A DNA stretch of 64,000 nucleotides from Hymenobacter terricola (GCF_017921975.2 NZ_JAGEMO020000051.1:1-64000); one strand, 5' to 3'. Shown: positions 49,260 to 57,702, counted from the first letter of the stretch. The notes: generated by a model from the sequence alone, not told the origin. Translations and numbers: made by a program.

Positions 49260-50023
49260 GCTTCGGCGCGTTCGGTGCGGGTTTTCAGCTTGGCGAATTT
49301 CAGGAACACGCCCCAGGCCGAGATGCCGGCGATGCACAGGCCGGCAAACCCATCGAGCAGGCCCAATCGAAAGAAATAGCCGTGTATAAATTTCCAGAGC
49401 GGCTTGAGCAGCAGGTGGAACAGGCCGACGTTGGTTTTGCCGCGCAGGGCCAGCTCCTGGGCCGTGATGCTGGTGAACTTGTTGAGCTGGCTGACGTGCT
49501 GGGCGATGCTGTGGTAGCTGTAGTGCAGGGCATCGCCGGCGAGCTGGCCGGTAGTTTGGCCGGGGCTCACCTCGTAGCGCTCGTGCAGGAGCAGGCCGGT
49601 CCAGCGGCCCAGGCGGCGGTCGTAGAGGCGCAGCTTGCGGTCGGGGTACCAGCCGCCGTGGCGCACCCAGTGGCCGCAGTAGTTGGTGAGGCGGGCCAGG
49701 GAATACGCGGCATGCTGCCAGTCCTGCTTGGCTTCGCGGATGGAGTGGCGCAGCTCATCGGTGAGGACTTCATCGGCGTCAAGCTGCAGAACGTGGTCGA
49801 ACCGGGCCTGGGCGGTGGCGTAGTTTTTCTGCTCGACGTAGCCGGCGAAGGCGTGCTGGATAACGCGGGCGCCGTGCTGCCGGCAGATTTCCACGGTGGC
49901 GTCGGTGGAGAAAGAATCGACGACCAGCACGTCGTCGGCCACGTCGCCCAGCGCCTGGAGGCAGCGGGCAATGTTGGCCGCTTCATTGAAGGTGATGATG
50001 ACGACGGCGAGGGAAACGCGCAT
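49256..50023 (-). CDS. Glycosyltransferase family 2 (KdtX/WaaE-like)
   Basis: The 255-residue protein starts at the ATG 50021-50023 with MRVSLAVVIITFNEAANIAR. The GT-A fold motifs are VVDSFSTDATVEICRQHGAR and the metal-binding VLQLDADEVL, followed by WYPDRKLRLYDRRLGRW. The C-terminal part has two hydrophobic stretches near the end (LGLLDGFAGLCIAGISAWGV), consistent with membrane association. Such GT2 proteins glycosylate the LPS core. A TACCTTTG box sits at 50031-50038, 8 bases before the ATG. It is coupled to the GT9 gene. Confidence 0.9.
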   Translation of the reverse strand: MRVSLAVVIITFNEAANIARCLQALGDVADDVLVVDSFSTDATVEICRQHGARVIQHAFAGYVEQKNYATAQARFDHVLQLDADEVLTDELRHSIREAKQDWQHAAYSLARLTNYCGHWVRHGGWYPDRKLRLYDRRLGRWTGLLLHERYEVSPGQTTGQLAGDALHYSYHSIAQHVSQLNKFTSITAQELALRGKTNVGLFHLLLKPLWKFIHGYFFRLGLLDGFAGLCIAGISAWGVFLKFAKLKTRTERAEA

Positions 50024-50030
50024 GGGCTGG

Positions 50031-50038
50031 CAAAGGTA
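50031..50038 (-). promoter_or_regulatory. Candidate -7 element before the GT2-GT9 pair
   Basis: TACCTTTG on the minus strand lies 7 bases from the GT2 ATG, giving a very short leader. No -33 TTG at normal distance. Confidence 0.4.
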
Positions 50039-50120
50039 GGGGCAGCCGGCAACGCCCGCATCGCGTACCTTGAGCGGCATTTCGGGCAGGCCCGATTTTC
50101 CATCACTTCTATCATTCCTC

Positions 50121-51314
50121 GTGACTCCCTGGCAGGAAACTCAAGGCCAAGAATACCGCATGGCCAAGGGCTGGCGTGTTTTCGTTTACATCTGCATGCC
50201 GCCGCTGGCGCTGCTGTTTTTAGCATTACCATTCTTGCTGATGCAGGGCAAAAACCTTTCGCTGGCTACTGGTGCTGGCTTTGGCCTGCTGGGAGTTGGC
50301 TTGGCCGGTCTCGTGGTGTATGGACTGTTAGACACTTTGAAAAACTGCTTCATCATCGGCTTGCGGGAGGTGAGCCAAGTGGGGGTATTCAACACAAAAA
50401 CACTGACTCTGCAGGAAATTGATGGCTACCGGATTGGTGACAAATACACTTTCATTTATCCGAAGGAGATTTATTTGCCCACGCTGAAAATTGCCTACAC
50501 AACTGAGCGATACCACGAAATCACACAATGGCTGGCCGCGCGATACCCCGACTTTGATAAGGTAGCCACTGAGAAGGCTACCGCCACTTTGCTGGCGGAT
50601 ACTGCCCTTGGCGATACGCCGGAGGCACGAGTTACTGCGCTGGCAAAGGCCCAGCGAACGGCTCGCTTACTGAATATTGCTGGCTGGGCAGGGGCGGGTT
50701 GGCTATTTTTCTATCCGCATCCATACAAATGGGCTATTGCAACAGGGGTATTTTTACCGCTGCTGGCGACGCTGGCACTTCGGCTCCACAAACACACGTT
50801 AGGGTTCTTTGAAGATAAGACCAGTGCTTATCCATCCGTAGCGACAGCTGTGTTTATGCCCAGTTTGAGTCTTGTTATTCGCAGTTTATTCGATTTTGAG
50901 GCGGTTGACTATGCTTCCTTGTGGCTGCCAGCAGGGTTGGCGGGTTTAGGGATGGCCGTGCTGTTGGTATTGGGTGCGCGCACATGGTTTTTTAGAGACA
51001 ACGAATTATTTATCAAATCTTTGGTAGTAATACCAGCAGCCATAATGTATGGCTACGGGGCCACTTCCACCATAAACGCCGTGTATGACGAGAGTCCGGC
51101 TACCATCTATAGGCCACAAGTAGTAAGCAAGCACATCAATTCGGGCAAATCCACGACGTATTATCTCAAACTGCCTGCTTGGGGACCAGTTGCCACGGAA
51201 GAGGATGTGAAGGTGAGCCGCACGTATTACCAGCAAGTGCAGCCGGGCCAGCAAGTAGCGGTTGCGTTGCGGCCGGGCCGCCTGGGAGTGCCGTGGTTTG
51301 CGGTACTGGAGTAG
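50121..51314 (+). CDS. Multi-span membrane protein of unknown function
   Basis: I do not recognise a named family. The GTG start at 50121 gives 397 residues (TPWQETQGQEYRMAKGWRVF after the initiator); an ATG at 50160 is an alternative. Two helices lie near residues 20-70, followed by a soluble segment (about 75-160) with VSQVGVFNTKTLTLQEIDGY and TFIYPKEIYLPTLKIAYTTE that resembles a bacterial PH-like domain. Three or four more helices cover about 190-320, and a C-terminal globular part reads TYYLKLPAWGPVATEEDVKV and GQQVAVALRPGRLGVPWFAV. It is divergent from the glycosyltransferases and somewhat more AT-rich than its neighbours. Confidence 0.75.
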   Translation: MTPWQETQGQEYRMAKGWRVFVYICMPPLALLFLALPFLLMQGKNLSLATGAGFGLLGVGLAGLVVYGLLDTLKNCFIIGLREVSQVGVFNTKTLTLQEIDGYRIGDKYTFIYPKEIYLPTLKIAYTTERYHEITQWLAARYPDFDKVATEKATATLLADTALGDTPEARVTALAKAQRTARLLNIAGWAGAGWLFFYPHPYKWAIATGVFLPLLATLALRLHKHTLGFFEDKTSAYPSVATAVFMPSLSLVIRSLFDFEAVDYASLWLPAGLAGLGMAVLLVLGARTWFFRDNELFIKSLVVIPAAIMYGYGATSTINAVYDESPATIYRPQVVSKHINSGKSTTYYLKLPAWGPVATEEDVKVSRTYYQQVQPGQQVAVALRPGRLGVPWFAVLE

Positions 51315-51442
51315 GCCAGCCGGCGTGGCCCGGTGATGGGCAGCCAACGCCCGGCCAAAATCTCCCGTAGTAAACGGACCTATTTTCCGTATTGCAAGCC
51401 GCACTCCGTGCGTAACTTGCGCCCGCATTCGTTTCCCCACAC

Positions 51443-51673
51443 ATGAAAAAAACGCTTTTTTCCGGCCTGTTGGCCGCTGCCCTGCTGTCGTTCACGCTGC
51501 CTTCGTGCGGCCCCTCTACGACGGAAGGCGACGATGATGTTGCCACCGCCAAGCTGCCCGCCCTGCCCCCCGCGCCCGACACCACCAAGGGTGCCAAGCA
51601 GCCCGCCCAGTTCCGGGAGCTGAACTCGGTGAATGCCATCGAAGACATCAAAAAGATGCAGCCGCAGATGTAA
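51443..51673 (+). CDS. Small predicted lipoprotein
   Basis: The 76-residue protein begins MKKTLFSGLLAAALLSFTLP and has a lipobox ending in Cys22 (LPSCG), so after processing about 55 residues would be anchored by lipid to the envelope. The mature part is Asp-, Pro- and Lys-rich (TTEGDDDVATAKLPALPPAP, then FRELNSVNAIEDIKKM). No family is recognised. A TAACTTGC sequence 30 bases upstream with TTG 18 bases before it may be a variant promoter. Confidence 0.7.
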   Translation: MKKTLFSGLLAAALLSFTLPSCGPSTTEGDDDVATAKLPALPPAPDTTKGAKQPAQFRELNSVNAIEDIKKMQPQM

Positions 51674-51777
51674 TTCGCGGTTTTTGGGTTAATCCAGGTT
51701 TACTTATCGGGCCGTTGCTGCTGAGGCGGTGGCGGCCCGATTTCTTTTTGGCGCGGCCAGGCCGGCGCGTTTTTGTT

Positions 51778-52308
51778 ATGAAAGACAACATTGTGCTGCG
51801 CCGCGGCGTGGAAGCCGACCTGCCCCAGGTGCTGGCCCTGATTCGGGAACTGGCCGAGTACGAGCGCGCCCCCGAGGCCGTGACCAACACCCTGACGGCC
51901 ATGCAGCGCGACGGCTTTGGCCCGGCGCCCATCTTCAGCTTTTTTGTGCTGGAAAATCAGGAAGCCGAAATCATCGGCCTCGCCCTGTTCTACACCGCGT
52001 ATTCGACCTGGAAAGGCCGGATGCTGTACCTGGAAGACCTGGTGGTGACCGAGGCGGCCCGGCGCGGCGGCTTCGGCCGGCTGCTGTTTGATGCCGTGGT
52101 GGCCGAGGCCCGCGCCACCGGGGCCGTGCGCCTCAAGTGGCAGGTGCTGGACTGGAACGAATCCGCCATCGGCTTCTACAAAAAGCTGGGGGCCAACATC
52201 GAAAGCGAGTGGCTCAATGGCAACCTCGACGATGCCCAGCTGGCGCGCTACGAGGTGGCCCCGGCGGCCGAGGTGGCCGCCACGCCCGCCGGGCGCAACC
52301 AGCTGTAA
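51778..52308 (+). CDS. GNAT-family N-acetyltransferase (spermidine/thialysine acetyltransferase-like)
   Basis: The ATG at 51778 gives 176 residues starting MKDNIVLRRGVEADLPQVLA. The acetyl-CoA motif is LYLEDLVVTEAARRGGFGRL, with the RRGGFG loop, followed by VLDWNESAIGFYKKLGANIE. The LEDL...VLDWN pattern is typical of SSAT2-like enzymes acting on diamines or amino acids. The last 20 residues are an Ala/Pro-rich extension. It lies about 100 bases after the lipoprotein gene and is followed by a heptamer inverted repeat. Confidence 0.9.
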   Translation: MKDNIVLRRGVEADLPQVLALIRELAEYERAPEAVTNTLTAMQRDGFGPAPIFSFFVLENQEAEIIGLALFYTAYSTWKGRMLYLEDLVVTEAARRGGFGRLLFDAVVAEARATGAVRLKWQVLDWNESAIGFYKKLGANIESEWLNGNLDDAQLARYEVAPAAEVAATPAGRNQL

Positions 52309-52318
52309 AAGTCTTGAA

Positions 52319-52394
52319 TTAAGTTGTTAGTTATTCGTCGTCAGTTGTTGGTATCTGGAAAACATCTTAACTAACAACGAGCAACTGACAACCC
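52319..52394. repeat. Heptamer-word inverted repeat after the GNAT gene
   Basis: The left arm has AAGTTGT, TAGTTAT, TCGTCGT, CAGTTGT, TGGTATC from 52321. The right arm (52366-52394) reads CTTAACTAACAACGAGCAAC then TGACAACCC and is its near-inverse. It starts 12 bases after the GNAT stop codon, in a convergent gene gap. The remaining 140 bases up to the DUF4328 gene hold nothing recognised. Confidence 0.75.
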
Positions 52395-52533
52395 ATTTAT
52401 TACTTAGTCTTGTCGTTGAGCGACTGGAACCGCACCTTACTGCGCCGGCTAAACACTATCAGCAACCGAAGGCCCGCGAAGCTAACGACGAGACTCCAAC
52501 TATTGAGTTTTTACTCAGTTCTGACAAGTCTGG

Positions 52534-53235
52534 TTAGTATTCGTAGTCGGACTGGTCTTCTTCGGGCGCCAGGGCCGGAACGGGGGCGGGCCCGCCGATG
52601 CGGCTGACCTGCAGGCGCAGGTCCATCTGAACTTCGTAGCTGGCAATGCGCCGCACCACCAGCACCGAAAGCACCGCAGTGCCCAGGCTCAGGCCCGCCG
52701 TGAGGATGTTGCCCCAGGCCGCGCTTTGCAGCTGCACAACGGTATTGGCGCTGTTGGCCATTTTGCCGGTTACGTTGCTGACGATGCCGTGCAGCACAAA
52801 CAGCAGCCACCACGCCCGCAGCAGGCCGTGCGGCGTCACCTGCTCGAAGGCCACCAGCTGAGTCTGGCGCCACACTTCGCGCACAATGGAATAGGGCCGA
52901 AACAGGTTGAGGAAAGGCACAAACCACGCCCCGGCAGCCCAGCCTTCGCTGTGCTCCATGGGCCGGCGCAAGGCGTGCAGGTTCCAGTAAGCCCGGCGCA
53001 GCCAGCGAATGAACATTGCCAGACTGGTCACCATCAGCACCAGCTCGACAATGATGAGCAGGTTGTGCACCAGGCCCAGCGGGCTGGCGTCAATCTCAGC
53101 GGCGGTGCGGCCCGTGGCTACCTCGTTGAGATACCAGAAATTAGACAGAATGGTGAGGGCCAGCACCACGGCCATGGCCTGAAAAATGGTGACTGCCTGC
53201 TGGGCGCGGGCCGTATTATCGCGTAAAACCATGGG
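52534..53235 (-). CDS. DUF4328-family membrane protein
   Basis: The ATG at 53233-53235 gives 233 residues beginning MVLRDNTARAQQAVTIFQAM. About five transmembrane helices follow: residues 10-35, 55-85 (VHNLLIIVELVLMVTSLAMF), 120-140, 160-180 and 190-215. The family marker GWAAGAWFVPFLNLFRPYSI, then VREVWRQTQ, is clear. Members are uncharacterised integral membrane proteins common in Bacteroidota and Actinobacteria. The C-terminal tail is acidic and Pro-rich. Upstream of the start, 70 bases away, is a heptamer inverted repeat. Confidence 0.85.
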   Translation of the reverse strand, partial: PMVLRDNTARAQQAVTIFQAMAVVLALTILSNFWYLNEVATGRTAAEIDASPLGLVHNLLIIVELVLMVTSLAMFIRWLRRAYWNLHALRRPMEHSEGWAAGAWFVPFLNLFRPYSIVREVWRQTQLVAFEQVTPHGLLRAWWLLFVLHGIVSNVTGKMANSANTVVQLQSAAWGNILTAGLSLGTAVLSVLVVRRIASYEVQMDLRLQVSRIGGPAPVPALAPEEDQSDYEY

Positions 53236-53305
53236 TAGAATGAGCGCCTGGGCCAGGTTGCCGGCCGAATGAAAGCGGAAGATAGCACGCTGCGGACCAG
53301 ATACT

Positions 53306-53364
53306 TTGCTGTCAGTTATTAGTTGCTCGTTGTTGGTAGGCAGACAACAAGCAACTAACAACCC
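53306..53364. repeat. Heptamer-word inverted repeat between the T9SS protein and DUF4328 genes
   Basis: TTGCTGT, CAGTTAT, TAGTTGC, TCGTTGT, TGGTAGG run in 7-base steps from 53306. CAACAAGCAACTAACAACCC at 53345-53364 is the inverted arm. It lies 32 bases past the stop codon of the secreted metalloprotease gene. Confidence 0.7.
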
Positions 53365-53395
53365 GCTTACGGTTGAACGACTGTTTATTGCCCGC

Positions 53396-55537
53396 TTATA
53401 TCCGAATGAATTTGCGGTTGCCGGTGTGGCCCTGCGCATCCTGCCAGTGCAGCACGTACAGGCCCGGCGCCATACCTGTAATACTGAGGGGCAGCACGTT
53501 GAGGCCAGCGGGAACGCTGAGGCTGGTGGCCCGAATCTGGCGGCCCAGCACGTCGTAGAAGCGGAAGACAACCGCGCCATCGGCCGGGGCGGGGTATTGC
53601 AGGCGCAGCTGGTCGCCGGCCACGGGGTTCGGAAAAATGCTCACGCTGGCATTGGCCCCGTCGGAGCTGAGCAAGGCAGGGGCCACGTTATCGAGCGAGC
53701 CATCGGGCCGCAGCAGGCGGAGGCGGTAGTAATGCAAGCCGCTGGGCGGCTGCGCGTCGGTGAACTGGTAGGCGCTGGCGGGCGGGCGGGCGGCCACGGT
53801 GCCCACCCGTTCCCAGGCGGTGGTGTCGCCGCTCAGGCTGCGCTCCACCACAAAGCTGCTCAGGAAGCATTCGTCGCGGGTGGCCCAGGCCAGGGCCACG
53901 CCGGTACCCGCCACGAACTGCGCATTGAAGCTGGTGAGCGGCGCGGGCAGCAGCGCCGGCCCGCCACAGCCCAGGCTGCGGAAACTGCGCACGCGCAACA
54001 CCTGCCGCCCGCCCGCTACGTCGCTGAGCAGGTTGAGGACGCGGGTAGTCTGGCCGAGGGCGACGGCGTAGTGCATCACCGCGCCGGGCAGGATGAGGTG
54101 GTTGAGCTGTTGGGCATGCCCCAGCTCGTGCACGGCCACCGTTTCAAAATCGACCTGACTCCGGGTAGGCGCGCCCGTGGCGAACTGAAACGCGGTGCCA
54201 TCGTCGAACTGCATGTCGACTTCCTTCACCCAAAACACTACCTCGCCATTGGGGGCGTAGCAGCCGCGGTAGTAGCTGGTGGTGCGGCCCAGCACCCGGG
54301 CGGGCAGCTCGGCACCGGCGTCGAAGGCCACCACGTTCTGGCCATCGTCGGCGATGGTGTTGGTGGCGCTGGGGGCAGCCACGTCCCAGTTCATGCCCGT
54401 TTGGCAGCGCCAGGTGGCCAGGGCACGCTGCCAGGCCGCGGGCGCGGCAGTGGCCGTGAAATTGGGGCCGAAATGGAAGCTGATGCCGCCGCTGGCGTTC
54501 AGGGCAATGTGGTTGGGGCGCTGGAGGAGGGTGCCGTCGGTGCTTTCGACGTTGGTGAGGGCGTAAATGACCGTGATGGGGGCGGCAGTTTCCACGGCCA
54601 GCTGGCCGGCGGTGGTCACGCGCACCACGCCGGAACCGGCCGGGTGGCCGTTGCTCACGGGCTGCCCGCCATTGGCCGCCGAAGGCACGCGTACCTCGAT
54701 GCGATTGTTGGTCCAGGACACGTAATCGGCGTCGCGGGCCCTCACGAGGGTTGCGCCGCCGTCGTCGGCATTCTTAAACTCGACAAAACCACTACCCCGG
54801 CTGCTGCCAAAGCCGTCGCCGCTGATGGTGAAGACGGCCCCGGTGCCGGCCGGCAAACTGGCCGGCGCAAAGCTGGCAATGGTGGGTGCCAGCGTGCCCC
54901 GCTGCGCCACCGGGCCAGCGGCGGCCAGGGCCGGATTGGCCCGCAGAAGCCGGCGCGGCTGGCCGGTGAGGCGGGCTATTTCCTGATAAAACGCGGCATC
55001 CAGCGCGGGATAGGTGCGGAAGGGCTCGGTGGCGGTGCGCTCCGCAAGGTTGAACCCGATAAAGCCCTGCTCGCTGCCGAAGGGCGTGTAGGCGCGGCCG
55101 CCCGCGGCAACTGCGGGCAAGCCGGGCCAGGGCGCGGGCGTCAGGAAAAAGATGCCCTGCTGGCCGGCCGTGAGCCGCAGCGTGTTGGTGAGGAGCTGCT
55201 GGTCGAGGCCCAGGCGGCCGCCTTCGGTAAGGAGGGTGAGGCCGGTGGTGTCGGCCACCTGGCCTTTCAGGAGGGAAAACACCCGCAGGCGGTGCCGGGT
55301 GAAAAGCCGGCCGTGGCCCGCATCCCAAAAGCTTTGGGCATCGAGCACCTGGGCTTCGACCACCAGGGCCGATTCCCGGGCCCGGCTGGCGGGCTCAATG
55401 GGCAGCATCAGGCAGCGCAGCTCGGGCCCGGGTGCCTGCGCCAGTACCGGGCCGGCCCCGGCCATTGCCATTGCCAGCCCCAGCGCCACCCCCAGCCGCC
55501 GGCTCATCACACGAAGAAAAGGTAACGCAAACGGCAT
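53396..55537 (-). CDS. Secreted matrixin-like metalloprotease with IPT domain and T9SS sorting domain
   Basis: The ATG at 55535-55537 gives 713 residues; a second ATG at 55507 is possible. A signal peptide ends near PVLAQA. An IPT/TIG-like Ig domain spans about residues 215-330 (PTIASFAPASLPAGTGAVFT, FTISGDGFGSSRGSGFVEF). The protease domain has the metzincin zinc motif HELGHAQQLNH (about residues 470-480) and the Met-turn GAVMHY close after it. The C-terminal 75 residues (VSIFPNPVAGDQLRLQYPAP to FIRI) are a type A T9SS sorting domain, so the protein should be exported by the type IX system and attached to the cell surface or released. A TATCTTCG sequence 26 bases upstream is a near-consensus -7 box. 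Confidence 0.88.
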   Translation of the reverse strand: MPFALPFLRVMSRRLGVALGLAMAMAGAGPVLAQAPGPELRCLMLPIEPASRARESALVVEAQVLDAQSFWDAGHGRLFTRHRLRVFSLLKGQVADTTGLTLLTEGGRLGLDQQLLTNTLRLTAGQQGIFFLTPAPWPGLPAVAAGGRAYTPFGSEQGFIGFNLAERTATEPFRTYPALDAAFYQEIARLTGQPRRLLRANPALAAAGPVAQRGTLAPTIASFAPASLPAGTGAVFTISGDGFGSSRGSGFVEFKNADDGGATLVRARDADYVSWTNNRIEVRVPSAANGGQPVSNGHPAGSGVVRVTTAGQLAVETAAPITVIYALTNVESTDGTLLQRPNHIALNASGGISFHFGPNFTATAAPAAWQRALATWRCQTGMNWDVAAPSATNTIADDGQNVVAFDAGAELPARVLGRTTSYYRGCYAPNGEVVFWVKEVDMQFDDGTAFQFATGAPTRSQVDFETVAVHELGHAQQLNHLILPGAVMHYAVALGQTTRVLNLLSDVAGGRQVLRVRSFRSLGCGGPALLPAPLTSFNAQFVAGTGVALAWATRDECFLSSFVVERSLSGDTTAWERVGTVAARPPASAYQFTDAQPPSGLHYYRLRLLRPDGSLDNVAPALLSSDGANASVSIFPNPVAGDQLRLQYPAPADGAVVFRFYDVLGRQIRATSLSVPAGLNVLPLSITGMAPGLYVLHWQDAQGHTGNRKFIRI

Positions 55538-55652
55538 GGGCAGGAAGAAAAACGCGTACCGCCGAAGATACGGAAAACAGGCCGCCAAGGGCTTGGAAGC
55601 CGTTTAAAAAGGTGTCAATACCGAAAAAAGTGCGATGGCAGCGGGCCGCCGG

Positions 55653-56420
55653 CTACCGTGCCGGGCGGCTGCGCCGGTACTGCCGCCAGTCGCGCCAGAT
55701 GGCGCCCACGAACACGTTGAGGCGGTAGCTGTAGTACCAGCCGTCGAAATCTTCCTTATAATCGATTTCGAGCACCGAGGTGCGGTAGCCCAGGCTGCCG
55801 CTCACGCCCACCCAGCGCATGGGCTTGACGAGTACCGCCAGCCCCACCTCCACGGGCACAAACAGGCCACGGCTGTCGGTGGGGGTTTTGCCGTTCTGGT
55901 CGGTTTCGGAATAGTGGCTGCGGCCCAGGCCCACGGCTAGCGGCGCACTGATTTCGAGCCAGCGGCGCTGGAAAAACACGTAGCTCACGTTGGGCGTGAA
56001 GTAGGTAAGGTCGAGTTGCGGGGTGAGGGTTTCGAGGATTTTCTTAGTGCGCTTACCGTTTTTATACTGGTAGATGTATTGGTTGGCGTAGTCGCGGCGG
56101 AGCGTGTAGGCGCCCAGGCCCAGGCGCCAGCGCCGGCCGGGCAGCACCAGGCCCGCGTTCAGGCCGATGACACTCACGGCCGAGGACTGCACGAAGGAAT
56201 CGCGGTTGTCGAGCGACAGCACGAAGCCCACCCGCCGGCGCGGAGCCACCGGCGCCGGGGCGGGGATAGGCGCCGGGCACGGCACTTCTACCGGGGCGGC
56301 CACCGAATCGGGGGGGGCGGGTTGCTGCGCGGCCACTCGCCCGCCGCCCAAAAGCAGCAGCAGGGCCAGCAGCAGACGAGCACGCCCGGCACTGCCGGGG
56401 CATCGGGCCAAAGAAACCAT
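55653..56420 (-). CDS. Predicted outer-membrane beta-barrel protein
   Basis: The ATG at 56418-56420 gives 255 residues with a signal peptide (RARLLLALLLLLGGGRVAAQ). After a Pro-rich linker (APPDSVAAPVEVPCPAPIPA) the rest reads as alternating amphipathic strands, for example VGFVLSLDNRDSFVQSSAVS, LGLGAYTLRRDYANQYIYQY and VSGSLGYRTSVLEIDYKEDF, ending YSYRLNVFVGAIWRDW. This is the pattern of an 8- to 10-strand barrel, but no specific family is recognised. It lies between GH43 and the T9SS protease, same strand. Confidence 0.72.
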   Translation of the reverse strand: MVSLARCPGSAGRARLLLALLLLLGGGRVAAQQPAPPDSVAAPVEVPCPAPIPAPAPVAPRRRVGFVLSLDNRDSFVQSSAVSVIGLNAGLVLPGRRWRLGLGAYTLRRDYANQYIYQYKNGKRTKKILETLTPQLDLTYFTPNVSYVFFQRRWLEISAPLAVGLGRSHYSETDQNGKTPTDSRGLFVPVEVGLAVLVKPMRWVGVSGSLGYRTSVLEIDYKEDFDGWYYSYRLNVFVGAIWRDWRQYRRSRPAR

Positions 56421-56527
56421 GCGGTAGAGAATGGGCAGTAGGCTGAAAATGAAGCCGTCGGCAGAGTACCAGGGCGCAACACAGACCACCAAACCGGCCG
56501 GAGGTTTAGCCGCTCCCCAAAAGTGGG

Positions 56528-57505
56528 CTACTGCCCCGCCGGCGCCGGCTGCGGCTGCCACGAAGGCGAGGCCTCGCGCACCACGGGCCAGCCGTCGGCG
56601 TACTCCAGGCGGTCGAGGAGCAGCACGCGGCGCGAGTAGCCCTCCGAGTCGTCGATGGCGGCGAAGGTGGGCTGGCGCGGGTCGATGGCGTGGTAGGCCA
56701 GCCAGTCCTGGCCGGCGGCATCGGTCACCACGCAGTTGTGGCCGGGGGCGCGCCAGTGAGCATTGGCGGCGAGCAGGGCGCTGTGCGGGTTGGCGGTGGC
56801 AGCGGCGTAGGTTTCGAAGGGGCCGGTGGCATGGCGGGCACGGGCCACCAGCACGGCGTAGTGGGCGTGCGGGCCGCAGCAGTTATCGCCCGAAAAGAAA
56901 AGGTAGTACCAGCCCTCGTGGCAGTGCACCCAGGCAGCTTCGATGAGGCGGTGGTAGTCGTCGGGGTCGTCGGAAACGCTGGGGTGCACCACGGCCCGCG
57001 CCGCGCTGCCCGGCAGGAAGCCGAGCCGGTCCGCGGCCAGCTCGCGCACCCAGATGGGCCCAAAGCCCGAGCCCCAGTACAGCAGCCGCTGGCCGGTGGC
57101 GGGGTCATCAAAGGCCATGGGGTCGATGCAGGTGAAGCCGGGGCCGGGCAGCAGCGGCCGGCCGCTGTCCACGAACGGGCCGGCCGGGGCTTCGGCCACC
57201 GCCACGGCCAGGCTGAGGGAGTCGGCACCATCGGGCCGGGCCGAGTAGTAGAGGTAATAGCGCCCGCCGTGCTCGCTGACGTGTGGGGCCCATATTTTCT
57301 GGCTCAGCCGGGCCCACACGGGCTTTTCGGGCAGGCCTTCGCCGAGATATTCCCAGTGCACCAGCTCCCGCGACCGCGCCACCTGCAGGTTGATAATGAC
57401 GCCGGCGCGCCGGGTCTGGGTGCCGTAGGCGTAGTACCAGCCATCGGCCGCCCGGATGATGGCGGGGTCCGGGAAGTTGTCGTCGATAATGGGGTTGATG
57501 TACAT
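56528..57505 (-). CDS. Glycoside hydrolase family 43-like enzyme
   Basis: The ATG at 57503-57505 gives 325 residues. The five-bladed propeller pattern is clear: MYINPIIDDNFPDPAIIRAA with the general-base Asp13 in FPDP, KIWAPHVSEHGGRYYLYYSA, CIDPMAF (second acidic residue) and the Glu in HRLIEAAWVHCHEGWYYLFF. GH43 enzymes remove arabinose or xylose from plant polysaccharides. No signal peptide is seen with this start; the frame upstream is composed only of repeat words, so an extended N-terminus is not credible. The start codon lies just 2 bases from a GAGCAGT repeat tract. Confidence 0.9.
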   Translation of the reverse strand: MYINPIIDDNFPDPAIIRAADGWYYAYGTQTRRAGVIINLQVARSRELVHWEYLGEGLPEKPVWARLSQKIWAPHVSEHGGRYYLYYSARPDGADSLSLAVAVAEAPAGPFVDSGRPLLPGPGFTCIDPMAFDDPATGQRLLYWGSGFGPIWVRELAADRLGFLPGSAARAVVHPSVSDDPDDYHRLIEAAWVHCHEGWYYLFFSGDNCCGPHAHYAVLVARARHATGPFETYAAATANPHSALLAANAHWRAPGHNCVVTDAAGQDWLAYHAIDPRQPTFAAIDDSEGYSRRVLLLDRLEYADGWPVVREASPSWQPQPAPAGQ

Positions 57506-57507
57506 GA

Positions 57508-57540
57508 GAGCAGTGAGCAGTGAGCAGTGAGCAGTGAGCA
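57508..57540. repeat. Tandem GAGCAGT heptamers at the GH43 start
   Basis: Four and a half perfect copies of GAGCAGT lie directly upstream of the GH43 ATG on the minus strand. They overlap the left arm of the 58-base inverted repeat and use the same words as the long array at 62.7 kb. Confidence 0.9.
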
Positions 57541-57668
57541 AAAGAACGTCATGCTGAGCGGAGCCGAAGCATCTCGCCTGTGGTAGTAATTCTTTCGCTG
57601 AACGATTGAGTTACTACCACAGGCGAGATGCTTCGGCTCCGCTCAGCATGACGTTCTTTTGCTCACTG
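57532..57668. repeat. Perfect 58-base inverted repeat
   Basis: 57532-57589 and 57611-57668 are exact inverse copies separated by 21 bases. The arms contain CATGCTGAGCGGAGCCGAAG followed by CATCTCGCCTGTGGTAGTAA. This resembles a palindromic REP- or MITE-like dispersed element of the TGCTTCGGCTCCGCTCAGCA kind. It lies between GH43 and a truncated gene whose stop codon is in the right arm. Confidence 0.9.
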
Positions 57669-57702
57669 ACAACTGCTCATTGCTCGCTGCCTTCTGCTCC
57701 AC
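57661..57702. repeat. Degenerate heptamer tract beyond the inverted repeat
   Basis: GCTCACT, GACAACT, GCTCATT, GCTCGCT, GCCTTCT, GCTCCAC follow in 7-base steps. They form the 3' end of the truncated gene on the minus strand. Confidence 0.7.

Noticed and set aside
57506..57541. N-terminal extension of the GH43 protein
   Set aside because: The extra codons are translated GAGCAGT repeats and do not form a plausible signal peptide; the ATG at 57503-57505 matches the family start.
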